This document shows, piece after piece, positions 45,104 to 55,273 of a stretch of 64,000 nt of DNA. The notes beneath the pieces are model-generated. The model did no database searches. It had not been told where the DNA came from and saw only the letters and a list, made by a program, of their open reading frames with translations. The stretch's first letter is position 1, and every line of letters starts with the position of its first letter. The translations under genes were made by a program, and so were the position numbers. Source of the DNA: Paenibacillus sp. FSL H7-0326 (GTDB lineage Bacteria > Bacillota > Bacilli > Paenibacillales > Paenibacillaceae); contig NZ_MPVN01000001.1 in the NCBI RefSeq assembly GCF_001955535.1, positions 1,426,001-1,490,000 of the forward strand, given 5' to 3'.

Positions 45104-45550
45104 TCACATTCCCCGGAGCCTTAAAGTCAGCTCTTTATGACCGTCTGCCGTATCTTTCTCATCTGCTATATGCCAATTGGACGCAAGCGCTTTTCTAAGC
45201 TTTTCTGCCTGCTCTCCAGTAAGGATAAGCCCGTCTACAAGACCCTCCGCTGCATTAAAATCAATTCCTGGCTTCAGATCAAATGTAATCGCAATCCAAT
45301 TTTTAAGTCCATTGTTGGTATTGAACGTGATGCGATACCCTTCCTGAACGGCCCGCTCAAGCTCCTCCCCGTGCTCCTTCGCATACGAGAGAAAAGTCTC
45401 GTAAGTATAATGTTCACGTTCTGCTTGGCTAAAAGCCGCCAGATCCCCGGTGCGTATCGCTGCTAGTACGTCTTCGTCTGTAACGCCGTAATGACGCGCA
45501 TTCTCCAATAGGATTGCGGAATATTGAGACAATTTAACTTGATCTGTCAT
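45104..45550 (-). CDS. Hypothetical protein
   Basis: 148 residues, not recognised. The N-terminal half is helical and acidic (YSAILLENARHYGVTDEDVLAAIRTGDLAAFSQAEREHYTYETFLSYAKEHGEEL). The second half looks beta-rich (YRITFNTNNGLKNWIAITF, HKELTLRLRG). It has no signal peptide. The ATG follows AGGGGTG. It is upstream of the PhnP-like gene by 44 nt on the same strand and may be co-transcribed. Confidence 0.7.
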   Translation of the reverse strand: MTDQVKLSQYSAILLENARHYGVTDEDVLAAIRTGDLAAFSQAEREHYTYETFLSYAKEHGEELERAVQEGYRITFNTNNGLKNWIAITFDLKPGIDFNAAEGLVDGLILTGEQAEKLRKALASNWHIADEKDTADGHKELTLRLRGM

Positions 45551-45716
45551 GGTTGATGCACCCCTGAATTATGTCGTAAATGATGCCGTACATTTAATTT
45601 ATTGCATACTGATTTCTATCCTATTATAAAATGACTGAGGGCTAATTATAAAGCTTCAGCCATGACTTCCAGCATTCTTGAATAAAAAGCAAAGACGAAT
45701 CGTTGCCAATTGAACA

Positions 45717-45750
45717 AAATAAAACCCTGTACGCATCATACGTCAGGGTA
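45717..45750 (-). terminator. Terminator after the cysA-like gene
   Basis: Minus strand ACCCTGACG...CGTACAGGGT, then TTTATTTT, 45 nt past the stop of the gene ending at 45795. Confidence 0.85.
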
Positions 45751-45794
45751 TAAGAACAGCTTGCTATCTGATTGATATCCTAGCAGAGTGATGT

Positions 45795-46859
45795 CTAGAT
45801 CGTTATCGGCATTGGATCACGCTTCAAACTATTTTCCACCATCCAGTTGTCCTGATCATTAAACAGATATGCTCGATGCACAAGCATACGAACCTCCTGG
45901 CCAACGGAGAGGGTCTCTTTCTCAAGAGAACGATAAGTAATCAGCCGATGCTTGCCTACCGTGACTTCGACAAGCCACTCGCTCCCACGGAAATGAAGTG
46001 CTCTTACAACGCCTTTCTCCGTGGCAGATAGAAGTGTGAACTCATTCTCTTTGCCCACTTCGATATATTCAGGACGAATGAGAGCCTTCGCGTCATTCGA
46101 AACAGCCTCGATATCAAACCCTTTCAGTTCACGCGCATGCTCGACAATAGTGGACTCTCCGATAAACGAAGCGACGAATGGTGTTTCCGGGCGCTTGTAA
46201 ATATCCCAAGGTGTTCCCTTCTGCTCCAATGCCCCTTGATTAATGATCATGATCTCATCCGCTACTTCTATAGCCTCATCCTGGTCGTGAGTAACGAAGA
46301 TCGAAGTGATTCCAACCCGCTCAATCAATTCACGCAGCCATGAACGGAGCTCCTGTCTGATCTTCGCATCAATCGCCGCAAAAGGCTCATCAAGCAGCAG
46401 CAGCTGCGGCTCAGGCGCCAGCGCTCTTGCAAAGGCAACACGCTGTCTCTGTCCCCCGGATAATTGATGAGGATAACGCTTCTCAAAGCCGCTTAGGCCT
46501 GTAAGCTCTACAAGCTCCATCACCCGATCATGAATCTGTGCCTTCGATTGCTTTTTGACCTTAAGTCCAAACGCAATATTCTCAAACACGGTCATATGTT
46601 TAAACAGCGCATAGCTCTGAAAAACAAAGCCGATTCCCCGTTCCTGTGGAGGAAGGTCGTTAACGAGCTGTCCATGGAAACGGATTTCACCTGCGTCCGG
46701 ATGCTCAAGACCGGCTAATATGCGCAAGATCGAAGTTTTACCTCCACCACTCGGTCCAAGCAAACCGATAAGATGACCTTTTTCAATATCAAAGGAAACA
46801 TCCTTAACCGCATGGAAATTCCCAAAATGTTTGTTCAACCCACGGACTTCAACGTGCAT
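45795..46859 (-). CDS. Sulfate/thiosulfate-type ABC transporter ATP-binding protein (CysA-like)
   Basis: 354 residues. Walker A GPSGGGKT is near 36-43, signature LSGGQRQRVAFARAL near 133, and Walker B LLLLDEPFAAID. After about 240 the C-terminus has the regulatory TOBE-like beta domain (IRPEYIEVG, GSEWLVEVTVGKHRLITY). The best resemblance is CysA, but molybdate or other anions cannot be excluded. No permease or binding-protein gene is adjacent, so it is an orphan. The ATG follows GGGGGATGGGG. Confidence 0.85.
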   Translation of the reverse strand: MHVEVRGLNKHFGNFHAVKDVSFDIEKGHLIGLLGPSGGGKTSILRILAGLEHPDAGEIRFHGQLVNDLPPQERGIGFVFQSYALFKHMTVFENIAFGLKVKKQSKAQIHDRVMELVELTGLSGFEKRYPHQLSGGQRQRVAFARALAPEPQLLLLDEPFAAIDAKIRQELRSWLRELIERVGITSIFVTHDQDEAIEVADEIMIINQGALEQKGTPWDIYKRPETPFVASFIGESTIVEHARELKGFDIEAVSNDAKALIRPEYIEVGKENEFTLLSATEKGVVRALHFRGSEWLVEVTVGKHRLITYRSLEKETLSVGQEVRMLVHRAYLFNDQDNWMVENSLKRDPMPITI

Positions 46860-46916
46860 ATTTCCCCATCCCCCAATATATTCCCTAGAAAATCGCTAGG
46901 AATTACTTTATTTGAT

Positions 46917-46946
46917 ACTTTACCAAATATAAGGGGATTACGTCAA
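46917..46946 (-). promoter_or_regulatory. Probable promoter of the cysA-like gene
   Basis: Minus strand TTGACG (46946-46941), an 18-nt spacer and TAAAGT (46922-46917), about 57 nt upstream of the start codon. Confidence 0.5.
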
Positions 46947-46993
46947 TCATTTAAAGTTGATAATTAGGCGAGACAAGCACTTTCACCTTTTAC

Positions 46994-47019
46994 CGTTATG
47001 ACAATGCAACGTTATGACA
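46994..47019. repeat. Direct repeat CGTTATGACA, 16-nt period
   Basis: Two exact copies at 46994-47003 and 47010-47019, about 50-75 nt upstream of the -35 box of the cysA-like gene. Possible activator site. Confidence 0.45.
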
Positions 47020-47158
47020 TTTCACCGCTCTGAAGTGTGTAAGCGTGAATAGGCCTTATTATTTTATTTATTGACTTATTTCACAGATAGTGAGGCGGCT
47101 CAACTGTATAATATAGATTGCATAACGGCTGCCTTTGCCACAATGATGATCACCATGA

Positions 47159-47740
47159 CTAAATTCTGTTGCACATAATTTTAACGTGGGAAATGGCTTC
47201 TTGTCTTACGTCCTCGAATGGAGAACGATCTTGAATATAATAAGAAATGAAACCGTGAATTGATAAAAACATACTGTGAGGTAATTTCAGCTTTTGTTCC
47301 GGCGTATATTCCTGATCATTCATATGATAGCGGATAATGGTTGCGAATAACTCATAACATCGGTTCTGTTCTGCTCGGCAATAGGCCAGCAGCTCTTCAT
47401 CCCGAATCATAAACATAATTTCGTACTGATAAGGATTCTCCAGTCCAAACCGGATAAATTCCATCATGACATGCTCAGGCTTAGACAATCCTTCACTTGA
47501 TTCTCTAGCCATGGCTTGCAGCAGCATCTGCCCCAGATGATTGAAATCCTCAATCACAATCGCGTAAAACAGTTCTGCTTTTTCCTTGAAGTGATAATAT
47601 AAAGAACCATGACTGTACCCTAGATGCTGTCCTATACTACGCATGGATATTGAACGATAGCCCTTTGTCACGAATAGATGCCTCGCCGCTTCCAATATTC
47701 GTTCCCTTGACAACTCCTGTTCCACTGCTCTTCTAGCCAT
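47159..47740 (-). CDS. TetR/AcrR-family regulator
   Basis: 193 residues. The N-terminal HTH is ILEAARHLFVTKGYRSISMRSIGQHLGYSHGSLYYHFKEKAELF (about 16-59). The C-terminal ligand domain is helical and differs from known subfamilies. The ATG at 47740 is 3 nt after the yigZ stop, and its ribosome site AAGGGGAA overlaps the yigZ end, so translation is probably coupled. The targets are unknown. Confidence 0.88.
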   Translation of the reverse strand: MARRAVEQELSRERILEAARHLFVTKGYRSISMRSIGQHLGYSHGSLYYHFKEKAELFYAIVIEDFNHLGQMLLQAMARESSEGLSKPEHVMMEFIRFGLENPYQYEIMFMIRDEELLAYCRAEQNRCYELFATIIRYHMNDQEYTPEQKLKLPHSMFLSIHGFISYYIQDRSPFEDVRQEAISHVKIMCNRI

Positions 47741-47743
47741 ATC

Positions 47744-48379
47744 TTATTCCCCTTCAATAAAATAAAGCTGCTGTCCCTCCGTGATTACAGATTGACCTTG
47801 TGTTAAATCGATCACAAAATCTTTAAAATGCTCTGCTTCACTATCGACCGGAAGACATGTCAGCCTGACTTTGTCAGTAAATGTTGTTTCACCCATCCGA
47901 GTCTCTCTGCCTCTAAGCTCGTTCTCCACTTTTCCTAGCCACGTGTAATCAATCTCTACAAACACTTCGCGATGCAGCACCTTCGTAATGGCTTCACCGG
48001 CTTCAATGGCAGCAACCGCACCGTCTGTATAAGCACGAATAAGGCCGCCTGCACCAAGCATGATTCCGCCAAAATATCGAGTCACAACGATGGCGACATT
48101 CTTAAGCCCCTGGTTCTTGATCACCTCCAGTATAGGTTTACCTGCCGTTCCGCTTGGTTCGCCGTCATCGGACTGCTTCTGAATCTCATCACGCTCACCG
48201 ATCATATAAGCAGAACAGTTATGCGTGGCATTCCAATGCTTTTTCTTGATCTCTTCGATAAATGAAACTGCTTCCTCCTCGGTCTCCACCGGCTTGATAT
48301 GGCCAATGAACCGCGATTTCTTGATCACAATTTCCTTATCTCCCGGCATTCGAACCGTACGGTAACGCTCAATCATCAT
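47744..48379 (-). CDS. yigZ: YigZ/IMPACT-family protein
   Basis: 211 residues. The N-terminal UPF0029/IMPACT domain has KKSRFIGHIKPVETEEEAVSF, DDGEPSGTAGKPILE and VVTRYFGGIMLGAGGLIRAYTDG. A DUF1949 C-terminal domain follows. The relatives bind ribosomes or regulate translation in eukaryotes; the bacterial role is not settled. The ATG follows AAAGGTAG. It is upstream of tetR in one unit. Confidence 0.92.
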   Translation of the reverse strand: MMIERYRTVRMPGDKEIVIKKSRFIGHIKPVETEEEAVSFIEEIKKKHWNATHNCSAYMIGERDEIQKQSDDGEPSGTAGKPILEVIKNQGLKNVAIVVTRYFGGIMLGAGGLIRAYTDGAVAAIEAGEAITKVLHREVFVEIDYTWLGKVENELRGRETRMGETTFTDKVRLTCLPVDSEAEHFKDFVIDLTQGQSVITEGQQLYFIEGE

Positions 48380-48419
48380 TTCTACTACCTTTCTGCTAGC
48401 ACAACTAGATTTATATTTT

Positions 48420-48461
48420 TAAGAAAGCAGCTCATCCAAATGCGGGTGAACTGCTTTCTTA
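48420..48461 (-). terminator. Hairpin after pgi, possible terminator
   Basis: TAAGAAAGCAG...CTGCTTTCTTA: 11-12-nt stem, 40 nt past the pgi stop. The run after it on the minus strand is A-rich, not T-rich, so termination is uncertain. Confidence 0.45.
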
Positions 48462-48500
48462 GTTAAACACGTAAATTACATATATGTCTGATACGCTTAA

Positions 48501-49856
48501 TTATTCAGACAGTCTTGCTTCAAGCTTCGCTTTTTCTTCTTCATATCCAGGCTTGCCAAGCAGAGCAAACATGTTCTTCTTGTAAGCTTCAACCCCTGGC
48601 TGATCAAATGGATTTACGCCAAGCAGGTAACCGCTGATGCCGCAAGCTTTTTCAAAGAAGTATACCAGATATCCGAACGAATATGGAGTCATATCTGGAA
48701 TATTTACGATAAGATTCGGTACTTGTCCGTCTGTATGCGCAAGAAGTGTTCCTTGGAACGCTTTTTTGTTAACGAAGTCCATCGTTTTGCCTTCCAGGAA
48801 GTTCAGTCCATCCAGATCATCCGGATCGGATTCAATTGTAATATGGCTCGGAACCTCTTCGACTTGAATAACCGTTTCGAAGATATTACGGCTTCCTTCC
48901 TGGATAAATTGGCCCATGGAGTGAAGATCTGTAGAGAAGTCAACAGAAGCAGGATAGATTCCTTTGAAATCCTTCCCTTCGCTCTCGCCGTACAGCTGTT
49001 TCCACCACTCGGATACGAAATGCAGGGACGGCTCGTAGTTGACGAGAATCTCTGTGCCTTTACCTTTACGGTACAGTGCATTACGAACAGCAGCATATTG
49101 ATAGCTTTGGTTCTCGGCAACGTTCGGATTGCTGTACTCTTTCGAAGCGTCTGCAGCACCTTGCATCATTTCTTCAATATTAATACCCGCTGTAGCAATC
49201 GGAAGAAGTCCTACCGCAGTAAGAACCGAGTAACGGCCGCCTACATCGTCTGGAATGATAAAGGACTCATAGCCTTCCTCAGTTGCGAGCTTCTTGAGTG
49301 CACCCTTCGCTTGGTCTGTCGTTGCATAGATCCGTTTGCGAGCTTCTTCTTTGCCATATTTCTTCTCAAGCGCTGCGCGGAAGATACGGAAAGCGATTGC
49401 CGGTTCCGTTGTCGTACCGGATTTGGAAATGACGTTCACGGAGAAGTCTTTGCCTTCGATAAGCTCAAGCAAATGGTTGACATATGTAGAGCTGATATTG
49501 TTACCTGCGAAATAAATCTCAGGAGTTTTGCGTTTCTCTTTTGGCAGCTCATTATAGAAGGAATGGGACAGCATTTCGATTGCTGCGCGTGCACCCAGGT
49601 AAGAACCGCCTATTCCGATAACGATCAGCACCTCAGAGTCGCTTTGAATCTTCGCAGCTGCTTTTTGAATACGAGAGAATTCCTCTTTATCATAATTGGT
49701 TGGCAGGTCGATCCAGCCAAGATAATCGGACCCTGCACCTGTCCCGTTATGAAGCTGTTCATGTGCAAGACGAATTGGCTCGGCGAAATAATCCACCTCA
49801 TGCTGCCCAACAAATTCAAGTGCTTTACTGTAATCAAACGTTACTTTTTTTGCCAT
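48501..49856 (-). CDS. pgi: Glucose-6-phosphate isomerase
   Basis: 451 residues of the Gram-positive class of PGI. It interconverts glucose 6-phosphate and fructose 6-phosphate in glycolysis. Blocks include [36 protein letters not shown] and [36 protein letters not shown] text near the end is the usual C-terminal signature. The ATG follows ATAGGGAGG. Monocistronic. Confidence 0.96.
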   Translation of the reverse strand: MAKKVTFDYSKALEFVGQHEVDYFAEPIRLAHEQLHNGTGAGSDYLGWIDLPTNYDKEEFSRIQKAAAKIQSDSEVLIVIGIGGSYLGARAAIEMLSHSFYNELPKEKRKTPEIYFAGNNISSTYVNHLLELIEGKDFSVNVISKSGTTTEPAIAFRIFRAALEKKYGKEEARKRIYATTDQAKGALKKLATEEGYESFIIPDDVGGRYSVLTAVGLLPIATAGINIEEMMQGAADASKEYSNPNVAENQSYQYAAVRNALYRKGKGTEILVNYEPSLHFVSEWWKQLYGESEGKDFKGIYPASVDFSTDLHSMGQFIQEGSRNIFETVIQVEEVPSHITIESDPDDLDGLNFLEGKTMDFVNKKAFQGTLLAHTDGQVPNLIVNIPDMTPYSFGYLVYFFEKACGISGYLLGVNPFDQPGVEAYKKNMFALLGKPGYEEEKAKLEARLSE

Positions 49857-49932
49857 GATTATAATTACCTCCCTATAAAGTTGATTCCTCAGTAAACCAT
49901 GAAATCTAAGCCAAGGAACAACTTATGACTTA

Positions 49933-49961
49933 GAATACTGTAAATTGTATAAGCTGGCAAG
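49933..49961 (-). promoter_or_regulatory. Candidate pgi promoter
   Basis: Minus strand TTGCCA (49961-49956), a 17-nt spacer and TATTCT (49938-49933), 77 nt upstream of the start codon. Confidence 0.4.
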
Positions 49962-50049
49962 TTAACAGGCATCCAGCATTCTGCAACGAATGAAGCCTAT
50001 GACAGGGCTGGAGCTGTGACGCCTACATGACAATAGTCACGTTATTTTA

Positions 50050-50083
50050 AAAAGGGTAAAGCTGCCGAATGGGCAGCTTTACC
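50050..50083 (-). terminator. Terminator of tkt
   Basis: GGTAAAGCTGCC-CATT-GGCAGCTTTACC followed by TTTTT on the minus strand. Confidence 0.9.
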
Positions 50084-50121
50084 TATTTACTTAAGCTCTT
50101 GTTGTGTCAGCTTGTTGTCAA

Positions 50122-52173
50122 TTACAGCAACGCTTTGATGCGGCTGACTACATTCTCAACAGTGAAGCCATATTCTTTAATTACGCGATCGCCAGGCGCA
50201 GATGCACCGAATGTAGAGATTCCGAGGATATCCCCAGCGTCGCCAACATATTTCTCCCAGCCCATTGGATGAGCCATTTCAATTGCAAGACGAGCTTTAA
50301 CATCCGGAAGAATAACGGATTCTTTGTAAGCTTTGTCTTGTTTCTCGAACAGATCCCAGCTAGGCATACTGATAACACGTACGGAAATGCCTTCTTCGGC
50401 AAGTGCTTCTTGTGCTTTCACTGCAAGCTGAACTTCGGAACCTGTAGCAATGATTTGTGCAACAGCTTTACCGTCTTTTGCCTCGGATACAACGTACGCT
50501 CCGCGTTTGATTCCTTCACGAGCAGCGTCTGCTGTTCCAGCAAGGATCGGCAGGTTTTGACGAGTCAATACCAGAGCTACCGGATTTTTCTTGTTCTCTA
50601 CAGCATAAGCCCAAGCTGCAGAAGTTTCGTTTCCGTCAGCAGGACGAATCACAGTCAGGTTAGGGATAATACGCAGGGAAGCAAGCTGCTCGATCGGCTC
50701 ATGCGTAGGACCATCTTCACCAACAGCGATACTGTCATGTGTCAGAACATAAGTTACAGGCAGATTCATAATTGCAGACAAGCGTACAGCTGGACGCAGG
50801 TAGTCTGTAAATACGAAGAACGTACCTCCGAACACTTTAACGCCGCCATGCAGTGCCATACCGTTCATTGCTGCTGCCATACCGAACTCACGTACACCGA
50901 AGTAGATGTTGCGGCCGGAGTAGTCTGCAGGTGTGAACTGTGCAATGTTGTTCAGGTGTGTCATTGTAGAGCTCTCCAGGTCAGCAGATCCGCCTGTGAG
51001 GTTAAGAACATTTGGAGCCAGTCCGTTCAGTGCATTACCGGAAGCAACGCGAGTGGACACTGCCTTGTCTTCAGCACTGTATTTAGGAAGGTCGCGATCC
51101 CATCCTTCTGGAAGCTCGCCAGCTACTGCTGTTTCGAACTGAGCTGCAAGCTCAGGGTATGCTTTTTTGTACTCAGCGAACTTCGCATCCCATGCTTTGT
51201 TCGTTTCAATACCGCGCTCTTTAACTTGTGCGAAATGAGCACGAACTTCGTCTGGAACGAAGAAATCTTCTTCGTATACCCATTTGTAGAAATCTTTAGT
51301 CAGCTTCGCTTCCTCAGCTCCAAGTGGAGAACCGTGAGTACCGCCATGACCGCCTTTACCTTGTTTGTTCGGGCTGCCGTAACCGATAACCGTCTTCACT
51401 TCAATCAGCGTTGGACGGCTGAGATCCGCTTGAGCTTCCTTGATTGCTTTTTCTACCGCAGGCAGATCGTTTCCGTCTTCTACGCGAAGAACTTGCCAGC
51501 CGTATCCTTCAAAGCGTTTTTGTACGCTTTCTGAGAAGGAAAGGTTCAGTTCACCATCAAGGGAGATGTCGTTGGAATCGTACAAGACTACAAGCTTGCC
51601 GAGCTTCAGGTGAGACGCCAGGGATGCTGCTTCATGAGAAACGCCTTCCATGAGGTCGCCGTCGCCGCAGATCGCATAAGTAAAGTGGTCTACGATATCA
51701 AATTTATCTTTGTTATAAGTCGCACCCAGCTGAGCTTCAGCCATTGCCATACCTACTGCCATTGCAATACCTTGTCCAAGTGGACCTGTAGTCGCGTCAA
51801 CACCCGCAGTGTGACCAAACTCAGGGTGACCTGGAGTCAGGCTTCCCCATTGACGGAATTGCTTGATTTCTTCCATCGGAAGATCATATCCGCTCAGGTG
51901 CAGCAGGCTGTATAGAAGCATGGAGCCGTGTCCAGCAGACAGCACAAAACGGTCACGGTTGATCCAAGTCGGATTCTCCGGGTTATGATTCATTGTTTTT
52001 GCAAACAATTGATAACCCATAGGGGCAGAACCCATTGGCATACCCGGATGACCGGATTTGGCTTTCTCGATTGCGTCAATCGCTAGAGTACGTACTGTAG
52101 TAATAGACAAGTTATCGATTGTCGAATTTTCATCCTTGTGAATGCTTTGTTCTTTGGTTTGTTGATCAGTCAT
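50122..52173 (-). CDS. tkt: Transketolase
   Basis: 683 residues, a thiamine-diphosphate enzyme of the pentose phosphate pathway. Catalytic and cofactor segments are seen: [43 protein letters not shown] (ThDP-binding GDG), and [15 protein letters not shown] for the central Pyr domain. The three-domain length is normal. The ATG follows GAGGAGG. An extended -10 TGATACAAT about 150 nt upstream is a weak promoter candidate. Confidence 0.96.
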   Translation of the reverse strand: MTDQQTKEQSIHKDENSTIDNLSITTVRTLAIDAIEKAKSGHPGMPMGSAPMGYQLFAKTMNHNPENPTWINRDRFVLSAGHGSMLLYSLLHLSGYDLPMEEIKQFRQWGSLTPGHPEFGHTAGVDATTGPLGQGIAMAVGMAMAEAQLGATYNKDKFDIVDHFTYAICGDGDLMEGVSHEAASLASHLKLGKLVVLYDSNDISLDGELNLSFSESVQKRFEGYGWQVLRVEDGNDLPAVEKAIKEAQADLSRPTLIEVKTVIGYGSPNKQGKGGHGGTHGSPLGAEEAKLTKDFYKWVYEEDFFVPDEVRAHFAQVKERGIETNKAWDAKFAEYKKAYPELAAQFETAVAGELPEGWDRDLPKYSAEDKAVSTRVASGNALNGLAPNVLNLTGGSADLESSTMTHLNNIAQFTPADYSGRNIYFGVREFGMAAAMNGMALHGGVKVFGGTFFVFTDYLRPAVRLSAIMNLPVTYVLTHDSIAVGEDGPTHEPIEQLASLRIIPNLTVIRPADGNETSAAWAYAVENKKNPVALVLTRQNLPILAGTADAAREGIKRGAYVVSEAKDGKAVAQIIATGSEVQLAVKAQEALAEEGISVRVISMPSWDLFEKQDKAYKESVILPDVKARLAIEMAHPMGWEKYVGDAGDILGISTFGASAPGDRVIKEYGFTVENVVSRIKALL

Positions 52174-52625
52174 TTTTTGTCCTCCTCATAATCTCAAAAA
52201 AGATGTCAGGATAAGCAAACGGACTTACGCTCAGGCGACTTAAAACTTAACTTAAAATGACAAACGAGTTGATTTAAAGCAAGTTAATCCGCTTGAATGT
52301 TTCAATTTGACTTATTCGTTTGCTATTGTATCACTTCACGTCCTGTTTTTCCATACCGTTCTTCACATCCAATAAATTTCATCTTCCACACATCGACAAA
52401 AGTATCTCCTTTTTGGAGAAAAGCATACCTGATTGAATGGATTACAGCGGATAAAAGAATAGGCAATCAAGAATAACAAACTTTTAGATAAGCATTAGGC
52501 ATAAGCTCTTATTAAGAGACTTCACTTCTACATTATCTGACTTTTATTAAATCAAGACAAACTCCGCGTAAAAGAATCCATTTCATGACCTTTAATCAGC
52601 TGAAACAAGACAAAAATCTCTGGGG

Positions 52626-52663
52626 CACAAACCGTTTTGGTTCGCAAACACAAACCGTTTCGG
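52626..52663. repeat. Direct repeat CACAAACCGTTTYGG, 23-nt period
   Basis: Copies at 52626-52640 and 52649-52663 differ at one base. They lie just upstream of the purU terminator. Function unknown. Confidence 0.45.
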
Positions 52664-52673
52664 GTCACATAGC

Positions 52674-52709
52674 AAAAAAATCGCCGCGGCTCACGACACC
52701 GGGCGATTC
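52674..52709 (-). terminator. Terminator of purU
   Basis: Minus strand AATCGCC...GGCGATT followed by TTTTTT, 70-105 nt past the purU stop. Confidence 0.85.
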
Positions 52710-52778
52710 TCTATACCATTTCGATCTATATACTCTTATTTGAAAAATTCAAGGCATTATGAATTCGGTTCAACTTCA

Positions 52779-53675
52779 TTAAAATACAACTGTCTTGTTC
52801 TCATGAACGAGAATACGATCCTCTACATGCCATTTTACAGCTCTCGCAAGGACAACTCGCTCAATATTGCGGCCGATTCGCTTCAGTTCAGGAACATCAT
52901 CCCGATGGCTCACACGTTCAACGTCCTGTTCAATGATCGGTCCTCCATCCAGCTCTTCCGTTACGTAATGCGCTGTAGCACCGATCAGCTTAACTCCCCG
53001 TTTGTAAGCTTGGGCATAGGGCTTGCCGCCGACAAATGCAGGCAGGAAGGAATGATGAATATTGATGATGCGATTGCGGAAATGCTCGATAAATGTTGGC
53101 GAAATGATCTGCATATAACGGGCAAGAATAATGACATCGATGTCGGCGCCGATCACTTCAAGCTGGCGTTGTTCGGCTTCTTTTTTGGTATCCGGTGTGA
53201 CCGGAATATGATGATAAGGAATACCGAAGGATTCCACATAATCCTTCATATCTAAATGATTGCTTACAACCAGCGCAATGTCAGCATCCAGATCACCGGC
53301 TTGCCATTGCCAGAGAAGCTCTACCAGACAATGATCCTCTTTGGACACGAAGATCGCCAGCTTTTTCCTGCGGCTCACGCTGGAGATTTTCCATTCCATT
53401 TTGAACTGGGAAGCAATGGCTCCAAAGTCAGACTCTAGCTGCGGAAGACGATCCTTCAGCTCAGACAGATCGAATTCTACGCGCATGAAGAACATGCCGC
53501 CATCCGGGTCCATTGAATATTGATCAGATTGAACGATGTTTGCTCCATGCTCGAATAGAAATTTGGAGACTGCTGCCACGATTCCCGGAGCATCCGGACA
53601 AGAAATCAGCATTCGAGCACGATCCGGGTGTTCGTGTGCCGGGTGTGCTGGTACGTTTTTAGTATGAATATCCAT
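52779..53675 (-). CDS. purU: Formyltetrahydrofolate deformylase
   Basis: 298 residues. It hydrolyses 10-formyl-THF to formate and THF, to balance one-carbon units. An N-terminal ACT domain (LISCPDAPGIVAAVSKFLFEHGANIV, 22-47) precedes the formyltransferase-like catalytic domain with VSNHLDMKDY and the active-site NIHHSFLPAFVGGKPYAQAY and GATAHYVTEELDGGPIIEQ. The ATG at 53675 follows AGGGGGAG. It is 35 nt downstream of the endonuclease IV gene, possibly one transcript. Confidence 0.95.
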   Translation of the reverse strand: MDIHTKNVPAHPAHEHPDRARMLISCPDAPGIVAAVSKFLFEHGANIVQSDQYSMDPDGGMFFMRVEFDLSELKDRLPQLESDFGAIASQFKMEWKISSVSRRKKLAIFVSKEDHCLVELLWQWQAGDLDADIALVVSNHLDMKDYVESFGIPYHHIPVTPDTKKEAEQRQLEVIGADIDVIILARYMQIISPTFIEHFRNRIINIHHSFLPAFVGGKPYAQAYKRGVKLIGATAHYVTEELDGGPIIEQDVERVSHRDDVPELKRIGRNIERVVLARAVKWHVEDRILVHENKTVVF

Positions 53676-53710
53676 TGTAGAAAAATTCTCCCCCTTGATA
53701 TAAGTGACTC

Positions 53711-54838
53711 CTATGCTTTGACCATAGCTTCCTTGCCTGCGAGCCAGGCAATCAGGCGATGATTGAGTGCCTCTTCAGACAGCTCAGGGAACAGATCCGC
53801 ACCTGCAGCAAGATCATATAGACGCTCCAGCGGTTCCCGCGGGTCAGCCTTCTTGGCTTTGGCATCATTCTTAAGCACAGTCCATGTGTCTAGAATAAAG
53901 CTGCGTGAATGAATGTCCTGTCCGCTGAAGAAATGCTCCAGCTTCTCCACATCTCCCCAAAAAGCTTCGCCAAATCGTTCTGTTACATTGCCGCGAAGCA
54001 GTGCAATTTCCGCTTCATACATCGGACGCTGCGTCTTCGCATCTTTACCGATCCACGGCGTTTCAAGAATGAACGGACGGCCAGCAAGCAGCTCATGATG
54101 CACGATACGATGAATAGTATCATAGCCAATCCAGCCAGAGCCGATCGGAGCATGCCTGTCCTTCCGCGCACCTGTAGGGTTCTTGCTGTCGTTGATGTGC
54201 ACTACAGCGATTCGATCTAATCCTACTGTGCGGTCAAACTGCTCAAGCACACCATCCAGATCATTCACGATATCATAGCCTGCATCATGAATATGGCAAG
54301 TATCCATACATATGGTCAACCGCTCGTTATGCTCAACTTTGTCAATAATTTGTGCAATCTCTTCGAAGCTGCGGCCCATCTCTGTGCCTTTGCCCGCCAT
54401 CGTTTCCAGGGCAATGTTGACATCCGTTTCACGCACGCCGTTCAGCACCTCGTTCAAGCCTTCGGCAATACGCTGAATACCATATTCTGCATCCTTGTCT
54501 GTAAAAGCACCCGGGTGAAGAACAATGTTCTTTACCCCGATCGCGTGGGTACGACGAATCTCTTCCTGCAGAAAGCTGACCGCAAGCTCATAAGTATTGT
54601 CCTTGTATGAGCCCAGGTTAATAATGTATGGTGCATGGACTACAATTTCCTCGAAGCCTCCGCTAAGCATGGCTTGCTTGCCTTCTTCGATAAACATTGT
54701 CTCCATTGGTTTACGGCGTGTATTTTGCGGAGCTCCTGTATATATCATGAACGATGAAGAACCGTAGCTAGCCGCTTCTTCCGTTGCTGTCAGCAGACCC
54801 TTGCCAGAAAAGGAAACATGGGAACCTATTTTAAGCAT
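53711..54838 (-). CDS. nfo: Deoxyribonuclease IV (AP endonuclease) with C-terminal extension
   Basis: 375 residues; typical members have 280-300. The TIM-barrel part (about 1-290) is complete: [74 protein letters not shown] and ETPWIG, with the Zn-binding His, Asp and Glu residues. It cuts DNA at abasic sites in base excision repair. The last ~80 residues (about 53711-53968) are an added helical, charged tail of unknown role ([36 protein letters not shown]). The ATG follows AGGGGGAAG. Confidence 0.9.
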   Translation of the reverse strand: MLKIGSHVSFSGKGLLTATEEAASYGSSSFMIYTGAPQNTRRKPMETMFIEEGKQAMLSGGFEEIVVHAPYIINLGSYKDNTYELAVSFLQEEIRRTHAIGVKNIVLHPGAFTDKDAEYGIQRIAEGLNEVLNGVRETDVNIALETMAGKGTEMGRSFEEIAQIIDKVEHNERLTICMDTCHIHDAGYDIVNDLDGVLEQFDRTVGLDRIAVVHINDSKNPTGARKDRHAPIGSGWIGYDTIHRIVHHELLAGRPFILETPWIGKDAKTQRPMYEAEIALLRGNVTERFGEAFWGDVEKLEHFFSGQDIHSRSFILDTWTVLKNDAKAKKADPREPLERLYDLAAGADLFPELSEEALNHRLIAWLAGKEAMVKA

Positions 54839-55273
54839 CGTAATTTACTTCCCCCTATAATTTAGGATTTAGGATGATCGTGCACTATTTCAGTTAATAG
54901 AATGAACACAAGTTGTGTATCCACAGATTATTGCTTATTGTAACTTGATTAAGGAGGTCAAGCAATATCATCAAGAATGGAAAGTGCTCGAAGAAGCTAT
55001 CGAAAAAGAGTCCTATGTGCGCTATAATTTCTATAACAGGTCATTTTTTACAATAAATCTTCGGTATTGTCTCATGAAAAGTTCATTTACCTGAATCTAT
55101 TTCACAATACTTTGACTGCTCTTATGTAGAATTGATATCTGCATTTTTTGATGAGTTATGAAATGGATTCACATATTTATGTCATTTTAAACCTGCTAGC
55201 TTTATTTTATATCGTGTTCGTTCTCATTTCTGCGGCCTGTCTCTTATTCTATTAAAAGTTAGAGGTGAAGCAT
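54839..55273. other. Region between nfo and the DUF2621-like gene
   Basis: 435 AT-rich nt. It contains one short open frame listed separately and the promoters of the flanking genes. Otherwise no motif was recognised. Confidence 0.45.
54906..55094 (+). pseudogene. Possible gene remnant or short ORF
   Basis: An open frame with protein-like composition (IKEVKQYHQEWKVLEEAIEKESYVRYNFYN in the middle), 62 codons, ending at TGA 55094. The only possible starts are a GTG at 54915 or later TTG, and neither has a ribosome site. It may be a decayed gene end or chance. No family is recognised. Confidence 0.25.

Larger units (their letters stand above)
46860..47158. other. Upstream region of the cysA-like gene
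   Basis: 299 AT-rich nt without a gene. It holds the promoter and direct repeats listed separately. No S-box or other riboswitch was recognised. Confidence 0.5.
52174..52778. other. Non-coding region between tkt and purU
   Basis: 605 AT-rich nt with no credible gene. The left part should hold the tkt promoter, with TGATACAAT on the minus strand at 52325-52333. The right part holds the purU terminator and a short direct repeat. Confidence 0.5.

Noticed and set aside
48723..49895. Long open frame opposite pgi
   Set aside because: Antisense to a clear glucose-6-phosphate isomerase, odd composition, no ribosome site.
50104..51534. Long open frame on the plus strand inside the transketolase gene
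   Set aside because: It is antisense to tkt, shows Cys/Phe/Ser-rich composition and no family motif; a shadow frame.
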